A stretch of DNA of 64,000 nt from CCMP332 sp040218795 (lineage in GTDB: Bacteria > Bacteroidota > Bacteroidia > Cytophagales > CCMP332): NCBI GenBank assembly GCA_040218795.1, contig JAVJQT010000005.1:558001-622000 (forward strand), read 5' to 3'. Numbering within the stretch: the stretch's first letter is position 1; each line of letters starts with the position of its first letter. The notes beneath the pieces are model-generated. The model did not search any database, was not told the DNA's origin, and saw only the letters and a program-made list of their open reading frames with translations. Positions 17,275 to 27,160 of the stretch are shown piece by piece. The translations under genes were made by a program, and so were the position numbers.

Positions 17275-18321
17275 TTACAGTATTGCTTTGTTTAGTTCTT
17301 TATTTTTTTGAGCTGTTGCACCACCTCTTTTGGCTTGTGCTTCATCCACATAATCCTTATTCCTTACCGCCCAGGGTTCTTCAGCGGCGTACCACTCATT
17401 AAACTCTTTTTCATCCTGAACAACGATTTCCATTCTCATGGCAAAGTGTCCACGTCCGCAAATTTCAGTACATGCCAACTCATATGTAAAATCCGGATTG
17501 GCGGTAATTGTTTGCATTTCTGCCGTAGTTATTTCCGGTACAAACCAAAATTCATTTCTCATTCCCGGAACTGCATCCATTTTGAGTCTGAAATGAGGTG
17601 CAAATACACTGTGAAGTACATCTACCGCTCTTATCTTGAAAAGTATCGGCTTACCCTTTGGTAGATAGATTTTTCTGGGTACAATATCATCCATACTGGC
17701 ATCGTCGGTAAAATCCATTCCAAACTGATTAGTTGCATCGATCAATCGATAATCAAAATGTCCCAATTCATTATCCTCTCCCGGGTATCGCACTTCCCAA
17801 CCAAATTGTTTGGCTTTTATCTCAATTACCAATGCGTCTTCGGGTGCTTTGTCGGTAATTTTTGTCCAGGTTCTCCATCCTGTGATAACCAAAGCCGTAA
17901 GAATAATTGCCGGAACAATAGTCCAAACAATTTCCAGGGTATTATTATCAGGATAAAATGATGCCTTCCTACTTTCTTTAAATCTATATCGCCAAGAAAA
18001 GTAGAAAAGAATAAAGTTTGTAAACAGAAACATCGCAATCGTAATCCAGGTGGTTACCCAGAACATGCTATCTGTCCATTTTCCATGCATAGAAGCCGAT
18101 TCGGGCAGGAAATTCTCTTTGGCTATCCCGCTGTACCAAAACATGGCCACTACACCCACTAAAAATAAAAAGAACAACATGAAGCCATTCACATTGTTGC
18201 TTGTTTTCTCTCTTTTATTTTCTGTCCCTTTAACAATAGAAACAACCGCAAGTAATCTGAAAATCAGAAATAAAATTGCAATAGTTAATATTGCTCCAAG
18301 TCCAATAAGTAAACTAGTCAT
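17275..18321 (-). CDS. ctaC: Cytochrome c oxidase subunit II
   Basis: Carries the CuA centre that takes electrons into the oxidase. The 348-residue protein has an extra N-terminal helix (about 4-26) and a second hydrophobic segment, then the usual two-helix hairpin and a periplasmic cupredoxin domain. CuA ligands are visible as H in DVLHSVF and the C-x3-C-x3-H-x2-M set in CTEICGRGHFAM. No C-terminal cytochrome c domain is fused, so it is an aa3 rather than a caa3 subunit; electrons probably arrive from the act cytochromes. A polar tail of about 30 residues ends the protein. Confidence 0.95.
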   Translation of the reverse strand: MTSLLIGLGAILTIAILFLIFRLLAVVSIVKGTENKREKTSNNVNGFMLFFLFLVGVVAMFWYSGIAKENFLPESASMHGKWTDSMFWVTTWITIAMFLFTNFILFYFSWRYRFKESRKASFYPDNNTLEIVWTIVPAIILTALVITGWRTWTKITDKAPEDALVIEIKAKQFGWEVRYPGEDNELGHFDYRLIDATNQFGMDFTDDASMDDIVPRKIYLPKGKPILFKIRAVDVLHSVFAPHFRLKMDAVPGMRNEFWFVPEITTAEMQTITANPDFTYELACTEICGRGHFAMRMEIVVQDEKEFNEWYAAEEPWAVRNKDYVDEAQAKRGGATAQKNKELNKAIL

Positions 18322-18338
18322 CTACGCCTTGTTAATTT

Positions 18339-19721
18339 TTAAACATCATGATGTAAACTCTCCTCCAACATGGGGTGATTCTTTGCAATCAAAGGCATTT
18401 TACTCAACCCATTCAACACGACAAACAGGAATAATGCAAGATAAATCATTGCAGTTCCTATTTCCAGAAAGCCTAAGCCTCCATGCTCCTTCAAAGTTCC
18501 GGGGGTGATCATTAGATAAAAATCCGACCAATGACCAATTAATACAATCACACTCACCAACTTCAACATTACAAATTTTCTTTTCGATTCTCTTGTCATA
18601 AATAACAAAAAAGGGAAGAAGAAGTTGAGAAAAAGATTAACATAAAAGAATTTAGCGTAATGGTCGCTATTTAACCTTTCCCAAAAATATACGGTCTCTT
18701 CCGGAATGTTTGCATAATAGATAAGCAAAAACTGTGAAAACCAGATGTATGTCCAGAAAACACTGAATCCGAAAATGAATTTTCCAATATCGTGAAAGTG
18801 GTTTTCATTTACACCTTGTAAATAACCATTTTCTTTTAATATTACGGCAAGAAGTGTGATGGCAGCCAGTCCGGAAACAAACCAGCTGGCAAATACATAC
18901 CATCCAAACATTGTACTAAACCAATGCGGGTCAATTGACATTATCCAATCCCAGGCCATTATAGAGGACGATACCGCAAAAAATATGATAAACAAAGTGG
19001 AAGTCGTTACACTTTTATAATAGAAACCTGTCCCGCCTTCTACATCTTCCTTCAAGGTGTTTCTTCGAAGAAGATAAAAACACAAGGTCCAAACTGCTAC
19101 TGCTACGACCATTCTTATCAAATAGAAAGGCTCATTGAGAAAGCTTCTTTTCCCGGCAAGAATTGAATCGTATTCCGGATTAGGGCTTCCGTCGCTGAGA
19201 GTTAAATTGTAGAGATAGTCATGTGTCCAGTGAAACAGATCGTGTTTTGCAACAAGAAATACCACTAATATCAAAGCTCCTCCGATCGGTATCCAATGGC
19301 CAAAGGATAACATAATCCTAATAAACATCGTGGACCATCCTGCTCTGGCTACATATTGAATAGCAAAGAAAAACAGACCAATGATACCCAATCCCATGAA
19401 AAACATATTGTTGATCCAGAGATTGGCATATACTTTTTGAATCCAAGAATATCCGTGATGGCCACCTTCTTCGGAATGTTCTGCTTCTGCATGATCATGA
19501 GAATCGGCTTCGGAATGATCCTGTGCCGAAATTGATACATTCATTGCATGAGAATCACCATGTTCTTCACCGTGATGTGATGAACCCGACATTTCCATAA
19601 ATGCACCTAAGGCAAAAAGCAAGAGTCCGACCACCAAGGTGATGACAAGATTTCTTTTTGCTTTCGAGGTGAATTCGAATTTTTCTTCAGTGTTAATTGT
19701 AACGTTATGATCCATACTCAT
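18339..19721 (-). CDS. actF: Alternative complex III subunit ActF (NrfD-like membrane subunit)
   Basis: One of the two large quinol-binding-type membrane subunits of alternative complex III, which oxidises menaquinol and reduces periplasmic cytochrome or the oxidase. In 460 residues, about ten helices are visible, with conserved segments such as SFGHWIPIGGALIL, WDWIMSIDPHWFSTMFGWYVFA and IWFSQFLLIYYANIPEE. Between the first and second helix (about residues 46-92) lies a loop with ten histidines and many acidic residues, which could bind metal. It is the last act gene, 17 bases before ctaC. Confidence 0.92.
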   Translation of the reverse strand: MSMDHNVTINTEEKFEFTSKAKRNLVITLVVGLLLFALGAFMEMSGSSHHGEEHGDSHAMNVSISAQDHSEADSHDHAEAEHSEEGGHHGYSWIQKVYANLWINNMFFMGLGIIGLFFFAIQYVARAGWSTMFIRIMLSFGHWIPIGGALILVVFLVAKHDLFHWTHDYLYNLTLSDGSPNPEYDSILAGKRSFLNEPFYLIRMVVAVAVWTLCFYLLRRNTLKEDVEGGTGFYYKSVTTSTLFIIFFAVSSSIMAWDWIMSIDPHWFSTMFGWYVFASWFVSGLAAITLLAVILKENGYLQGVNENHFHDIGKFIFGFSVFWTYIWFSQFLLIYYANIPEETVYFWERLNSDHYAKFFYVNLFLNFFFPFLLFMTRESKRKFVMLKLVSVIVLIGHWSDFYLMITPGTLKEHGGLGFLEIGTAMIYLALFLFVVLNGLSKMPLIAKNHPMLEESLHHDV

Positions 19722-19728
19722 AAGTGAT

Positions 19729-20391
19729 TCACAGTTTTTGTAATTCCTGAACGTATCGCACTATTTTCCATCGCTCCTCAGGAGACATTTGAGATCCGTG
19801 TGGCCACATTCTGCCTTTTCCATGTGTGATGACATGATAAATATGCCCACCACTTACATTTTTAACAGCTCTCGAGTTGTATTTTGGTACACCTGGATAT
19901 TGCTCAGCAACTTTACCATCTGCACCACCCTGTTTACCATGGCAATGTTGGCAAAACTGTAGATACAATTCTTTTCCTTCGGCTAAAACTTCAGGAGTTT
20001 CGGGCAAAGGATTTTGTAAAATTTTACCCGCCAATTCCAAACTGTCTTTGTGGAGTCTCTCTGCGAGGAAATAAACGTTCTCTGAAGAATCCTTGTCATT
20101 GAGCGTATAATTTCTCCTTGCAATGGTATTCTCCACCGGTTCGCGCATGTTCATTTCATGCGGATTGTTAGGGTTTGAGGTGTAGTATTCTCCTATTTCC
20201 TGTTCTGAAGAATTAACCCACATTCCCGACGATTTATCGGTAACCTGTTTTAATGGTTCGTAGGGAACGGAATGATACATATTAGGGGCATATTCTACAC
20301 CCTGGTCATTACCACCTGCACTACAGGAAGCAATAATACCGGCCATGCCGATGAGAATAATTAAGTTAATGGTTTTAGCTCTCATATTCAT
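19729..20391 (-). CDS. actE: Alternative complex III subunit ActE, monoheme cytochrome c lipoprotein
   Basis: A 220-residue protein with a lipoprotein signal (lipobox near IIASC, Cys at about residue 23) and one CxxCH heme site (CQHCH, about residue 149). The C-terminal Met ligand is probably in GRMWPHGSQMSPEERW. In alternative complex III, ActE holds the outermost heme and passes electrons to the oxidase. The start overlaps the actD stop as ATGA. A second Met two codons later could also be used. Confidence 0.92.
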   Translation of the reverse strand: MNMRAKTINLIILIGMAGIIASCSAGGNDQGVEYAPNMYHSVPYEPLKQVTDKSSGMWVNSSEQEIGEYYTSNPNNPHEMNMREPVENTIARRNYTLNDKDSSENVYFLAERLHKDSLELAGKILQNPLPETPEVLAEGKELYLQFCQHCHGKQGGADGKVAEQYPGVPKYNSRAVKNVSGGHIYHVITHGKGRMWPHGSQMSPEERWKIVRYVQELQKL

Positions 20392-20915
20392 TCAAAGTCT
20401 TTTCTATATACTTCTGATGCGCCTGATGCCTGAAGTATTGATTGTATTTCATTTTCGCTCAATTTGTTTACAGCCAGATCTACAGCCATAACCATTTTGT
20501 CATCTGTGCTTCGAAGGTCAAATATTCTTGGGGTTTTATGTGGTTTTAAATCACTTAAAACGAAGAATGTACCTACCATCCCTAAAGATCCTATCAATAC
20601 CGTTAATTCAAAGGTGACCGGTACAAAAGTTGGTGCAGAAACAAAGTTCTTACCACCAATAATCATTGGCCAATCGATACCTAACATCCATACCTGCATT
20701 AAAATTGCCAAAAAGGTTCCCAATGCTCCAAACATAAAAGCCGCCACCGAAAGTTTGCTTCTTTTATATCCCAATTTCGCTTCTATTCCGTGAACAGGAT
20801 AGGGTGTAAAAACTTCTTCTATTTTAACACCTTGCTCGCGAACATGGCCAATTCCATGTAGCACCTTATCGCTGTCATCAAATATGCCGACCAAGTAGTT
20901 TTTCTTTGTCTCCAT
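20388..20915 (-). CDS. actD: Alternative complex III subunit ActD (DUF3341)
   Basis: A 175-residue DUF3341 protein with a soluble N-terminus of the type LVGIFDDSDKVLHGIGHVREQG, the motif VFTPYPVHGIE, two central helices (about 57-80 and 100-122) and a soluble C-terminal domain. In solved alternative complex III structures, ActD packs beside ActC and has no cofactor. It sits in the standard place, between actC and actE, with one base separating it from actC. Confidence 0.93.
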   Translation of the reverse strand: METKKNYLVGIFDDSDKVLHGIGHVREQGVKIEEVFTPYPVHGIEAKLGYKRSKLSVAAFMFGALGTFLAILMQVWMLGIDWPMIIGGKNFVSAPTFVPVTFELTVLIGSLGMVGTFFVLSDLKPHKTPRIFDLRSTDDKMVMAVDLAVNKLSENEIQSILQASGASEVYRKDFE

Positions 20916-20916
20916 A

Positions 20917-22275
20917 TTAATATTTTTTGCTGTTAGCTTTGATGATTGATTTTACCTCTGCCATATTGATTACCGGGAAAAACTTGGCAAACAATAGGAA
21001 AAAGAAGAAAAACACACCAAAAGTGAATAGATATACACCCACATCGTACATGGTTGGGTAAAACATCGCCCAACTTGAAGGCAGAAAATCTCTGTGTAGC
21101 GATGTCACAATGATCACAAATCTTTCAAACCACATTCCAATGTTTACAATAATTGAAAGTGTAAAAGTTGCGATGATATTTGTTCTTATTTTCTTTACCC
21201 AGAATAATTGAGGGGAAATCACATTACAGGACATCATGGATGCATAAGCCCACCAGTACGGCCCTGTTGCTCTATTGAGGAATGCATATGATTCTGCTTC
21301 TACTCCAGAATACCAGGCAATAAAAAATTCTGTGATATAGGCTATTCCCACAATTGAACCTGTCACGATTATAATAATGTTCATCAACTCAATGTGATAA
21401 ATCGTTATATAATCTTCGAGACTGAATAGCTTTCTTGTTACTATCATTAAGGTCAGTACCATGGCAAATCCGGAAAAGATTGCTCCAGCCACAAAATACG
21501 GAGGGAATATGGTCGTATGCCAACCCGGAATTACAGAAGTTGCAAAGTCAAAACTTACGATGGTGTGTACCGAAAGTACAAGAGGTGTAGCCAGTCCTGC
21601 CAGAACCAATGCAACTGTTTCATATCTGTTCCAATCTTTGGCGCCACCGGTCCATCCAAAACTAAGAGCACCATAAATTGATCTTCTCATTCCGGTAGCA
21701 CGATCTCTAATGGTCGCAAAATCTGGAATAAGGCCAATGTACCAGAACACAAGCGAAACGGTAAAATAAGTTGATATGGCAAACACATCCCATAAAAGCG
21801 GTGAATTAAAATTGACCCAAAGAGATCCAAAGGTATTTGGTAATGGTAGTGCCCAATAAAATCCTAACCAAAGACGACCCATGTGTAATAATGGGAACTG
21901 AGCCGCACAGATTACCGCAAAAATGGTCATGGCTTCTGCCGCTCTGTTAATTGACATTCTCCATTTTTGACGGAAAAGCAATAATATAGCTGAAATCAAG
22001 GTACCGGCATGCCCTATACCTACCCACCACACGAAGTTGGTGATATCCCAGGCCCAACCTACCGTTTTATTTAATCCCCAGACGCCAATTCCATCCCATA
22101 ATGTCCGGAATACACAGTATCCACCAAATCCCAATGCTCCTAAAGAGAGTATTATTCCAAACATCCAAAGTTTGTTTGGTTTGGCTTCAACATAATGACA
22201 AATATCTTCCGATACATCATGGACGGTCTTTTGACCGGTAACTAAGGGTGTTCGTACTGTAGAAACTACTTCCAT
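20917..22275 (-). CDS. actC: Alternative complex III subunit ActC (NrfD/PsrC-like)
   Basis: The main quinol-oxidising membrane subunit. Its 452 residues form about ten helices with NrfD/PsrC features: WWVGIGHAGTLISAILLL near residue 87, AEAMTIFAVICAAQFPLLHMGR, WDVFAISTYFTVSLVFWYIGLIPD, and SVHTIVSFDFATSVIPGWHTTIFPPYFVAGAIFSG as several short blocks. A quinone site near the conserved His and Asp of these helices is expected from the family. Adjacent to actB and actD in the standard order. Confidence 0.95.
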   Translation of the reverse strand: MEVVSTVRTPLVTGQKTVHDVSEDICHYVEAKPNKLWMFGIILSLGALGFGGYCVFRTLWDGIGVWGLNKTVGWAWDITNFVWWVGIGHAGTLISAILLLFRQKWRMSINRAAEAMTIFAVICAAQFPLLHMGRLWLGFYWALPLPNTFGSLWVNFNSPLLWDVFAISTYFTVSLVFWYIGLIPDFATIRDRATGMRRSIYGALSFGWTGGAKDWNRYETVALVLAGLATPLVLSVHTIVSFDFATSVIPGWHTTIFPPYFVAGAIFSGFAMVLTLMIVTRKLFSLEDYITIYHIELMNIIIIVTGSIVGIAYITEFFIAWYSGVEAESYAFLNRATGPYWWAYASMMSCNVISPQLFWVKKIRTNIIATFTLSIIVNIGMWFERFVIIVTSLHRDFLPSSWAMFYPTMYDVGVYLFTFGVFFFFFLLFAKFFPVINMAEVKSIIKANSKKY

Positions 22276-22285
22276 ACCTATTGGT

Positions 22286-25200
22286 CTATGATGTTTTACT
22301 TTCTAAATCCTTATTTCTTACTTTTCTGAGATAAGTTACATTCGGAAGAACCGTTAGTTCCTCTAATGCGTGAAATGCTCTTTCCTTATTGTCCTCGTTT
22401 ATCAAATTGCTGATTCTGCTATTTGGGTCTTTCATGTCGCCAAATACCAGTGCTTCGGTAGGACAAGCAGAGGCACATGCTGTCGTCACTTCGCCGTCTT
22501 CTACTTTTCTCAGTTCTTTTTTGGCTGCCAACTTTCCGCTCTGAATCCTTTGAACACAGAATGTACATTTTTCCATCACTCCTCTTGATCTTACGGTAAC
22601 ATCTGGATTTAGAACCATTTTACCGAGATCGTTATTCATAGCCGTGTTTCCAGGAAACTGCTTATTATCATGGTATTTAAACCAGTTGAATCGTCTTACT
22701 TTATAAGGGCAGTTATTTGCACAATATCTTGTACCAATACACCTGTTATAGGTCATTTGATTTAGTCCTTCTGTACTATGAGTCGTTGCAGCTACAGGAC
22801 ATACTGTTTCGCAAGGTGCATTATTACATTGCTGACACATCATTGGTTGGAATACAACTTCAGGATTATCAGAAGCTTGTTCCATTTCCTTGTATCCTGC
22901 AACAGATTTGTCTTCTAAATCCGCGTCTGTACTATAATACCTGTCAATTCGCAACCAATGCATTTCTCTACGACGAATAACTTCGTCTTTTCCAACCATT
23001 GGTATATTGTTTTCAGAAAAACAGCTTACTATACATGCCGAACAACCGGTACATGAGTTAAGGTCAATTGCCAATCCCCAGTGATGGTTTGGATATTCAT
23101 GCCCTTTCCACAATGAAATGGAATCAGGGGCTTTGTGGCCATCATAGGTTGTAATTTTAGGAGAATATTTTCCTGCACTAGGATTTTTTTGATAATCGGA
23201 TAAAACGGTTTCCTGTACCACAAACTCTCTTCCCATAACGGTTTCATGCGTTTGAGTTTGAGCCAATTTGTAAGTTCCACCTGTTTTTTCAATTGTTACT
23301 TCCGAAGCGTGATTTAAATAACCGGATTTAGCAGAAATGAATGGATAAGCATTCTTTCCAAGTCCGTTTCCTACTCTTCCCGCTTTTGATCTTCCAAAGC
23401 CATAGGCGATACCAATTACATTATTGGCCTGTCCGGGTTGTATCAATACAGGAAGTTCTACGCTATGTCCATTGGCACTTACTTTTACAAGATCTCCTTG
23501 TTTGTAAGTATCTCCTGCCATGGTAATTGACATGCTGACATAATTATCGTAGCATACTTTGGTAATTGGATCAGGACATTCGTGTAACCATGGGTTATTG
23601 CCCTGTGCTCCTGAACCAACATTTATATTTTCATAGACAAGTAATTCTACATTAGCTGAAGCCTTCTTCGAAGAAAGATTTGACAGCGCAGTATCAAAAG
23701 AACCGGTGGGTTCTTCAGATGGCGAATCATGCATGCTTACATATTCCTCAGACTTAAATTCAAATACACCATCGTGTAATGACCTGTCCCAAAAGGAATC
23801 AAAATTTACAAATCCGCTTGAAACAGGGTAGAAATTACTTTCCCAATTCTTTTTGATGAAATCGTAATAATCACCGTCCATTTCAGACCATTTCATCAGA
23901 GAGCTCTCCGTTTGTCTGGTTGAAAAAAGTGGAGAAATAGTCGGTTGAGTCAAGCTCAGATGACCTTTTTTAGGTTCAGCATCATTCCATGATTCAAGAT
24001 AATGATGAGAAGGACAAACATAATTACAAACACTTGCCGTTTCATCATTACTAAGTGAAGTTGAAACTGATAATTGAGCTTTTTTAATGGCATCTGATAA
24101 TTTCGCACCATTGGGATGATCATAAACCGGATTACAATCCGTGAAAATGACAGCACTATAAATTCCACTGCTCAGATCAGCGATGAAGTTTGCCATTTTC
24201 ATATCATTTCCCTGACGAAGATATACCGGTGTTGAAGTGTCAATTGTAGCACCGTAATTTCCAAGGATGTTATTTATTTCATTCACAACCATTTGAACAT
24301 CCAGGTCATTAGATCCGGATACCAAAAGGGATTTACCTTTGTTCTTTTTCAGATCCGAAATGGCTTTAGACAAGTTGGCATTGTCTTTTGGACTCGAGCC
24401 ACCACTTACTCCTTCGTAAATGGCTTTAACAATCGAAGCCTCTTCAGAAGGTTTTATTTTTGAACGATAATCAGCATTTGAACCCGTTAAAGTCAATAAA
24501 GACTCAAACTGATAATGTCTTGACATGTTCTTTTTATCCTTTCCTAATTTTCTGGTTCTGGCATACTGACTTGAAAATTCCACAGGTGAAATCCATGTGC
24601 CTAGAAAATCGGCATTGATACCTACAATTACATTCGCCTTGCTAAAGTCATATGAAGGCACCATTCTGGTACCAAAACTGGCTTTGTTCGCATCGGCTAA
24701 TGCAGAAACGGTATTTACATCGTAAGTGATTTCATCTACGTTTCCATATTTTTCAGAAAAGGTCTTTTTAGCCATTTTTGACGATGGACTAATATCGCTT
24801 TTTCCTACCAATGCAATACGACCACCGGAAGCCGAGATTGAATTTAATTTAGAGATTATATCCGCATCAACTTTGTCCCATTCTGCTTTTTCTCCTTTGA
24901 TGGTGGCTTGAGTTAATCGCTCTTTGCTATAAAGATCTAAGACGGAAGCAATTGCTCTTGCATTTAATGCACCGCTTGTTACCGAACTCAATTTGTTTCC
25001 TTCAACAAAAATAGGTCGACCTTCTCTTGTTTTTACAAGAATACTGGCATAAACACCGTCTTGTGCATATGTCGAAGCATAATAATTCGGAATGCCCGGA
25101 TCTACATCTTCGGGTTTGTTTAAATAAGGTATAGCTTTTCTTACAGGTGCTTCACATGCAACCAAGGATGCCGCTGCAACACTAAAACCCATAAGCTTAA

Positions 25201-25366
25201 GAAAATCCCTCCTGCTTGTACCCTCTTCCTGATCTTCCTCTTTGGCAGGACCATTTTGTTCCTTTACAGGAAGGTACTCGGGAAATTCTTTATTGGCATA
25301 TTGAAGGAATTCCGGATCCTGATTCAGCTCCTCAACACCTTTCCAATATTTCTTGTTGCTTCCCAT
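22286..25366 (-). CDS. actB: Alternative complex III subunit ActB, molybdopterin-oxidoreductase-like iron-sulfur protein
   Basis: A 1026-residue fusion. The N-terminus has a Tat-type signal (TSRRDFLKLMGFS, residues 51-63) ending in a possible lipobox at VAC. Residues about 70-720 resemble the catalytic subunit of molybdopterin oxidoreductases but, as is known for ActB, the molybdenum cofactor is not bound. The last 300 residues carry four cysteine clusters (CTGCSACIVSC, CQQCNNAPCETVC, CIGTRYCANNC, then CTFC with CASAC) for iron-sulfur centres. Three [4Fe-4S] and one [3Fe-4S] are known in this complex. Full length, in standard order. Confidence 0.95.
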   Translation of the reverse strand: MGSNKKYWKGVEELNQDPEFLQYANKEFPEYLPVKEQNGPAKEEDQEEGTSRRDFLKLMGFSVAAASLVACEAPVRKAIPYLNKPEDVDPGIPNYYASTYAQDGVYASILVKTREGRPIFVEGNKLSSVTSGALNARAIASVLDLYSKERLTQATIKGEKAEWDKVDADIISKLNSISASGGRIALVGKSDISPSSKMAKKTFSEKYGNVDEITYDVNTVSALADANKASFGTRMVPSYDFSKANVIVGINADFLGTWISPVEFSSQYARTRKLGKDKKNMSRHYQFESLLTLTGSNADYRSKIKPSEEASIVKAIYEGVSGGSSPKDNANLSKAISDLKKNKGKSLLVSGSNDLDVQMVVNEINNILGNYGATIDTSTPVYLRQGNDMKMANFIADLSSGIYSAVIFTDCNPVYDHPNGAKLSDAIKKAQLSVSTSLSNDETASVCNYVCPSHHYLESWNDAEPKKGHLSLTQPTISPLFSTRQTESSLMKWSEMDGDYYDFIKKNWESNFYPVSSGFVNFDSFWDRSLHDGVFEFKSEEYVSMHDSPSEEPTGSFDTALSNLSSKKASANVELLVYENINVGSGAQGNNPWLHECPDPITKVCYDNYVSMSITMAGDTYKQGDLVKVSANGHSVELPVLIQPGQANNVIGIAYGFGRSKAGRVGNGLGKNAYPFISAKSGYLNHASEVTIEKTGGTYKLAQTQTHETVMGREFVVQETVLSDYQKNPSAGKYSPKITTYDGHKAPDSISLWKGHEYPNHHWGLAIDLNSCTGCSACIVSCFSENNIPMVGKDEVIRRREMHWLRIDRYYSTDADLEDKSVAGYKEMEQASDNPEVVFQPMMCQQCNNAPCETVCPVAATTHSTEGLNQMTYNRCIGTRYCANNCPYKVRRFNWFKYHDNKQFPGNTAMNNDLGKMVLNPDVTVRSRGVMEKCTFCVQRIQSGKLAAKKELRKVEDGEVTTACASACPTEALVFGDMKDPNSRISNLINEDNKERAFHALEELTVLPNVTYLRKVRNKDLESKTS

Positions 25367-25390
25367 ATTATCTGTTTAAATATTTTTCTA

Positions 25391-26740
25391 TTAATAATGA
25401 CACTTAGAACATTCCAAACCACCAATATCTTCAACGGTCATGATTCCGTCATCCTGATTTGCTTCATGGAATTCTATTAATTTATCGTAGTACTCATTGC
25501 CCTCATAGTTCACAGCTGTTTCTCTATGACAATTAATACACCATCCCATGGTAAGCGGAGAATATTGCTGTACAACTTCCATTTCTTCAATTGGGCCATG
25601 GCAAGTCTGACATTCAAGTCCACCCACTTTCACATGTTGAGAGTGATTGAAATAAGCCAGGTCCGGCAAATTGTGAATTCTCACCCATTCAATTGGCTGA
25701 TCATTTTCAACAGCTTTCCATATTTTCTGAATTTCAGGTGAAGTTGTTTTTACATGGTTGTGACAATTCATACAAATATTCGCTGAAGGAATATTCGCAT
25801 TTTTACTTTTTTCTACTCCGGTATGGCAATACTGACAACCTATTTCATACATTCCTGCATGTAATTTATGTGAAAATGCTATCGGTTGAGTTGGAGCATA
25901 ACCTTGTTGCACTCCTACAGAAAATAAACCATCAATTACAGATCTCAATATGATAAGTGTGAATATAATTCCAACCGTATTGAGGAAAGGTGCACTTGTA
26001 AATAATTTAGACCATTGTAATTTGGGTTCTACATAAGCTTTTTCTTCTTCGGAAACACCTTCCATTTGATTTACAAATCGCTTCATTACTGAAAGCAATA
26101 GAGCGAGTGCAATAATAATTGCGAGAAGTATTACAACCAGAATTCCTATAATGGCTATCAAATATTCTTGTGGCAAAGCAGCGCCACCTGCTGCAGTTCC
26201 GCCTGCGCCTCCATCGGCTAGCTGTGCTTCCTCCTTCACCGGAGGGTTATCCGTCATTTCAACGATATAAGCATAAAGACCATTTAATTCCTCATCACTT
26301 AAAAAGTCGTGATTAGGCATGTATTGTTTGTATTGCTCGTAAAGCCCTTTTGAATATTCGTCGCCGCCATCAATTACTTTTTGTGGATATTGAATGAAGT
26401 GCAGCATGTCTTCTTTTGATGGCCACCTTGTATGAGCACCCGTAAGATTTGGGCCTACAACCACTTTGTCAAAGGCGTGGCATTGTGTACAATTGCCTTC
26501 AAATACTGACTTCCCAAGCGAAATTAATTCTGCATTTCCACCTCCCGAGGCAGCGGCTTCAGCAGCGGCTTCATCAGATGCATCTGCGGCAGTCGTATCC
26601 GAAGCTTCCTGACCGAAACCGGTAGAAATAGTAAATGAAAGAATGAGTGCGCCTAGTAATTTTCCTGAAGTTAAAAAGAGTCGGTTAAGCATTAGCAGTT
26701 TATGTCTAGAAACCGTCACAAATCTATTACCCATACTCAA
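25391..26740 (-). CDS. actA: Alternative complex III subunit ActA with an added N-terminal cytochrome c domain
   Basis: A 449-residue multiheme cytochrome that begins the operon. Six CxxCH sites are present: one (CTQCH) in an N-terminal class I cytochrome domain (about residues 65-170, with a likely Met ligand in QYMPNHDFL), then after two helices (about 192-215 and 255-275) the five typical ActA sites CQYCH, CMNCH, CQTCH, CINCH and CSKCH. A low-complexity Ala/Asp/Gly stretch (about 48-70) follows the signal peptide. MLNRLF at 26692 is an alternative start that would give a more usual signal peptide. Upstream is the gene-free stretch 26741-27160. Confidence 0.93.
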   Translation of the reverse strand: MSMGNRFVTVSRHKLLMLNRLFLTSGKLLGALILSFTISTGFGQEASDTTAADASDEAAAEAAASGGGNAELISLGKSVFEGNCTQCHAFDKVVVGPNLTGAHTRWPSKEDMLHFIQYPQKVIDGGDEYSKGLYEQYKQYMPNHDFLSDEELNGLYAYIVEMTDNPPVKEEAQLADGGAGGTAAGGAALPQEYLIAIIGILVVILLAIIIALALLLSVMKRFVNQMEGVSEEEKAYVEPKLQWSKLFTSAPFLNTVGIIFTLIILRSVIDGLFSVGVQQGYAPTQPIAFSHKLHAGMYEIGCQYCHTGVEKSKNANIPSANICMNCHNHVKTTSPEIQKIWKAVENDQPIEWVRIHNLPDLAYFNHSQHVKVGGLECQTCHGPIEEMEVVQQYSPLTMGWCINCHRETAVNYEGNEYYDKLIEFHEANQDDGIMTVEDIGGLECSKCHY

Positions 26741-27160
26741 TTAATCAAATAGTATTTTTGAGCTAAATCATATAAGAACTTATATTTAAACTGGAAATAA
26801 ACCTATAATACTGATTTATAGCCTTTTATATTAGTGTAATTACCTACAATTCTTAATAATTTAGAATTGTTCTAAATTATTCCCATAAAGAACTTTAGTC
26901 AACTCTACAAGTGATGTTTTTTCATTATGGAGGACAAAACCAGCTTAGAAAAATAAGGGCGTACAATTCATAAAATACAATGATTTTGTAATTATAATTC
27001 GAGAGTGGCACTTATGTTAGAATATTGAACCGAGCGGTTTTAGCGCACAGATATTTAATGAAAAGCCCCAAAGTGTATTTTGCTTGTTCAATTGCAATCG
27101 GGACAAAAGTGGCGCCAAGCGCATTATTGGTTCCCAGGTCCGGAATCTTAAGCTTTATAA
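26741..27160. other. Gene-free stretch upstream of actA
   Basis: About 420 bases between actA and the tRNA-Cys terminator. I see no convincing gene. It contains the 12-base-arm inverted repeat at 26855-26881, and a locally more G+C-rich part (about 27025-27150) that is open on both strands for about 50 codons but has no credible start or family match; a decayed gene is possible. The actA promoter must lie here but no good CAAAnnTA (minus-strand -7) box was found. Confidence 0.6.
26855..26881. repeat. Perfect 12-base inverted repeat upstream of actA
   Basis: Arms AATAATTTAGAA and TTCTAAATTATT separated by TTG. It lies 115 bases upstream of the actA start. There is no T-run after it on either strand, so it does not look like a terminator; a dimeric regulator site is the simplest reading, not proven. 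Confidence 0.6.
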
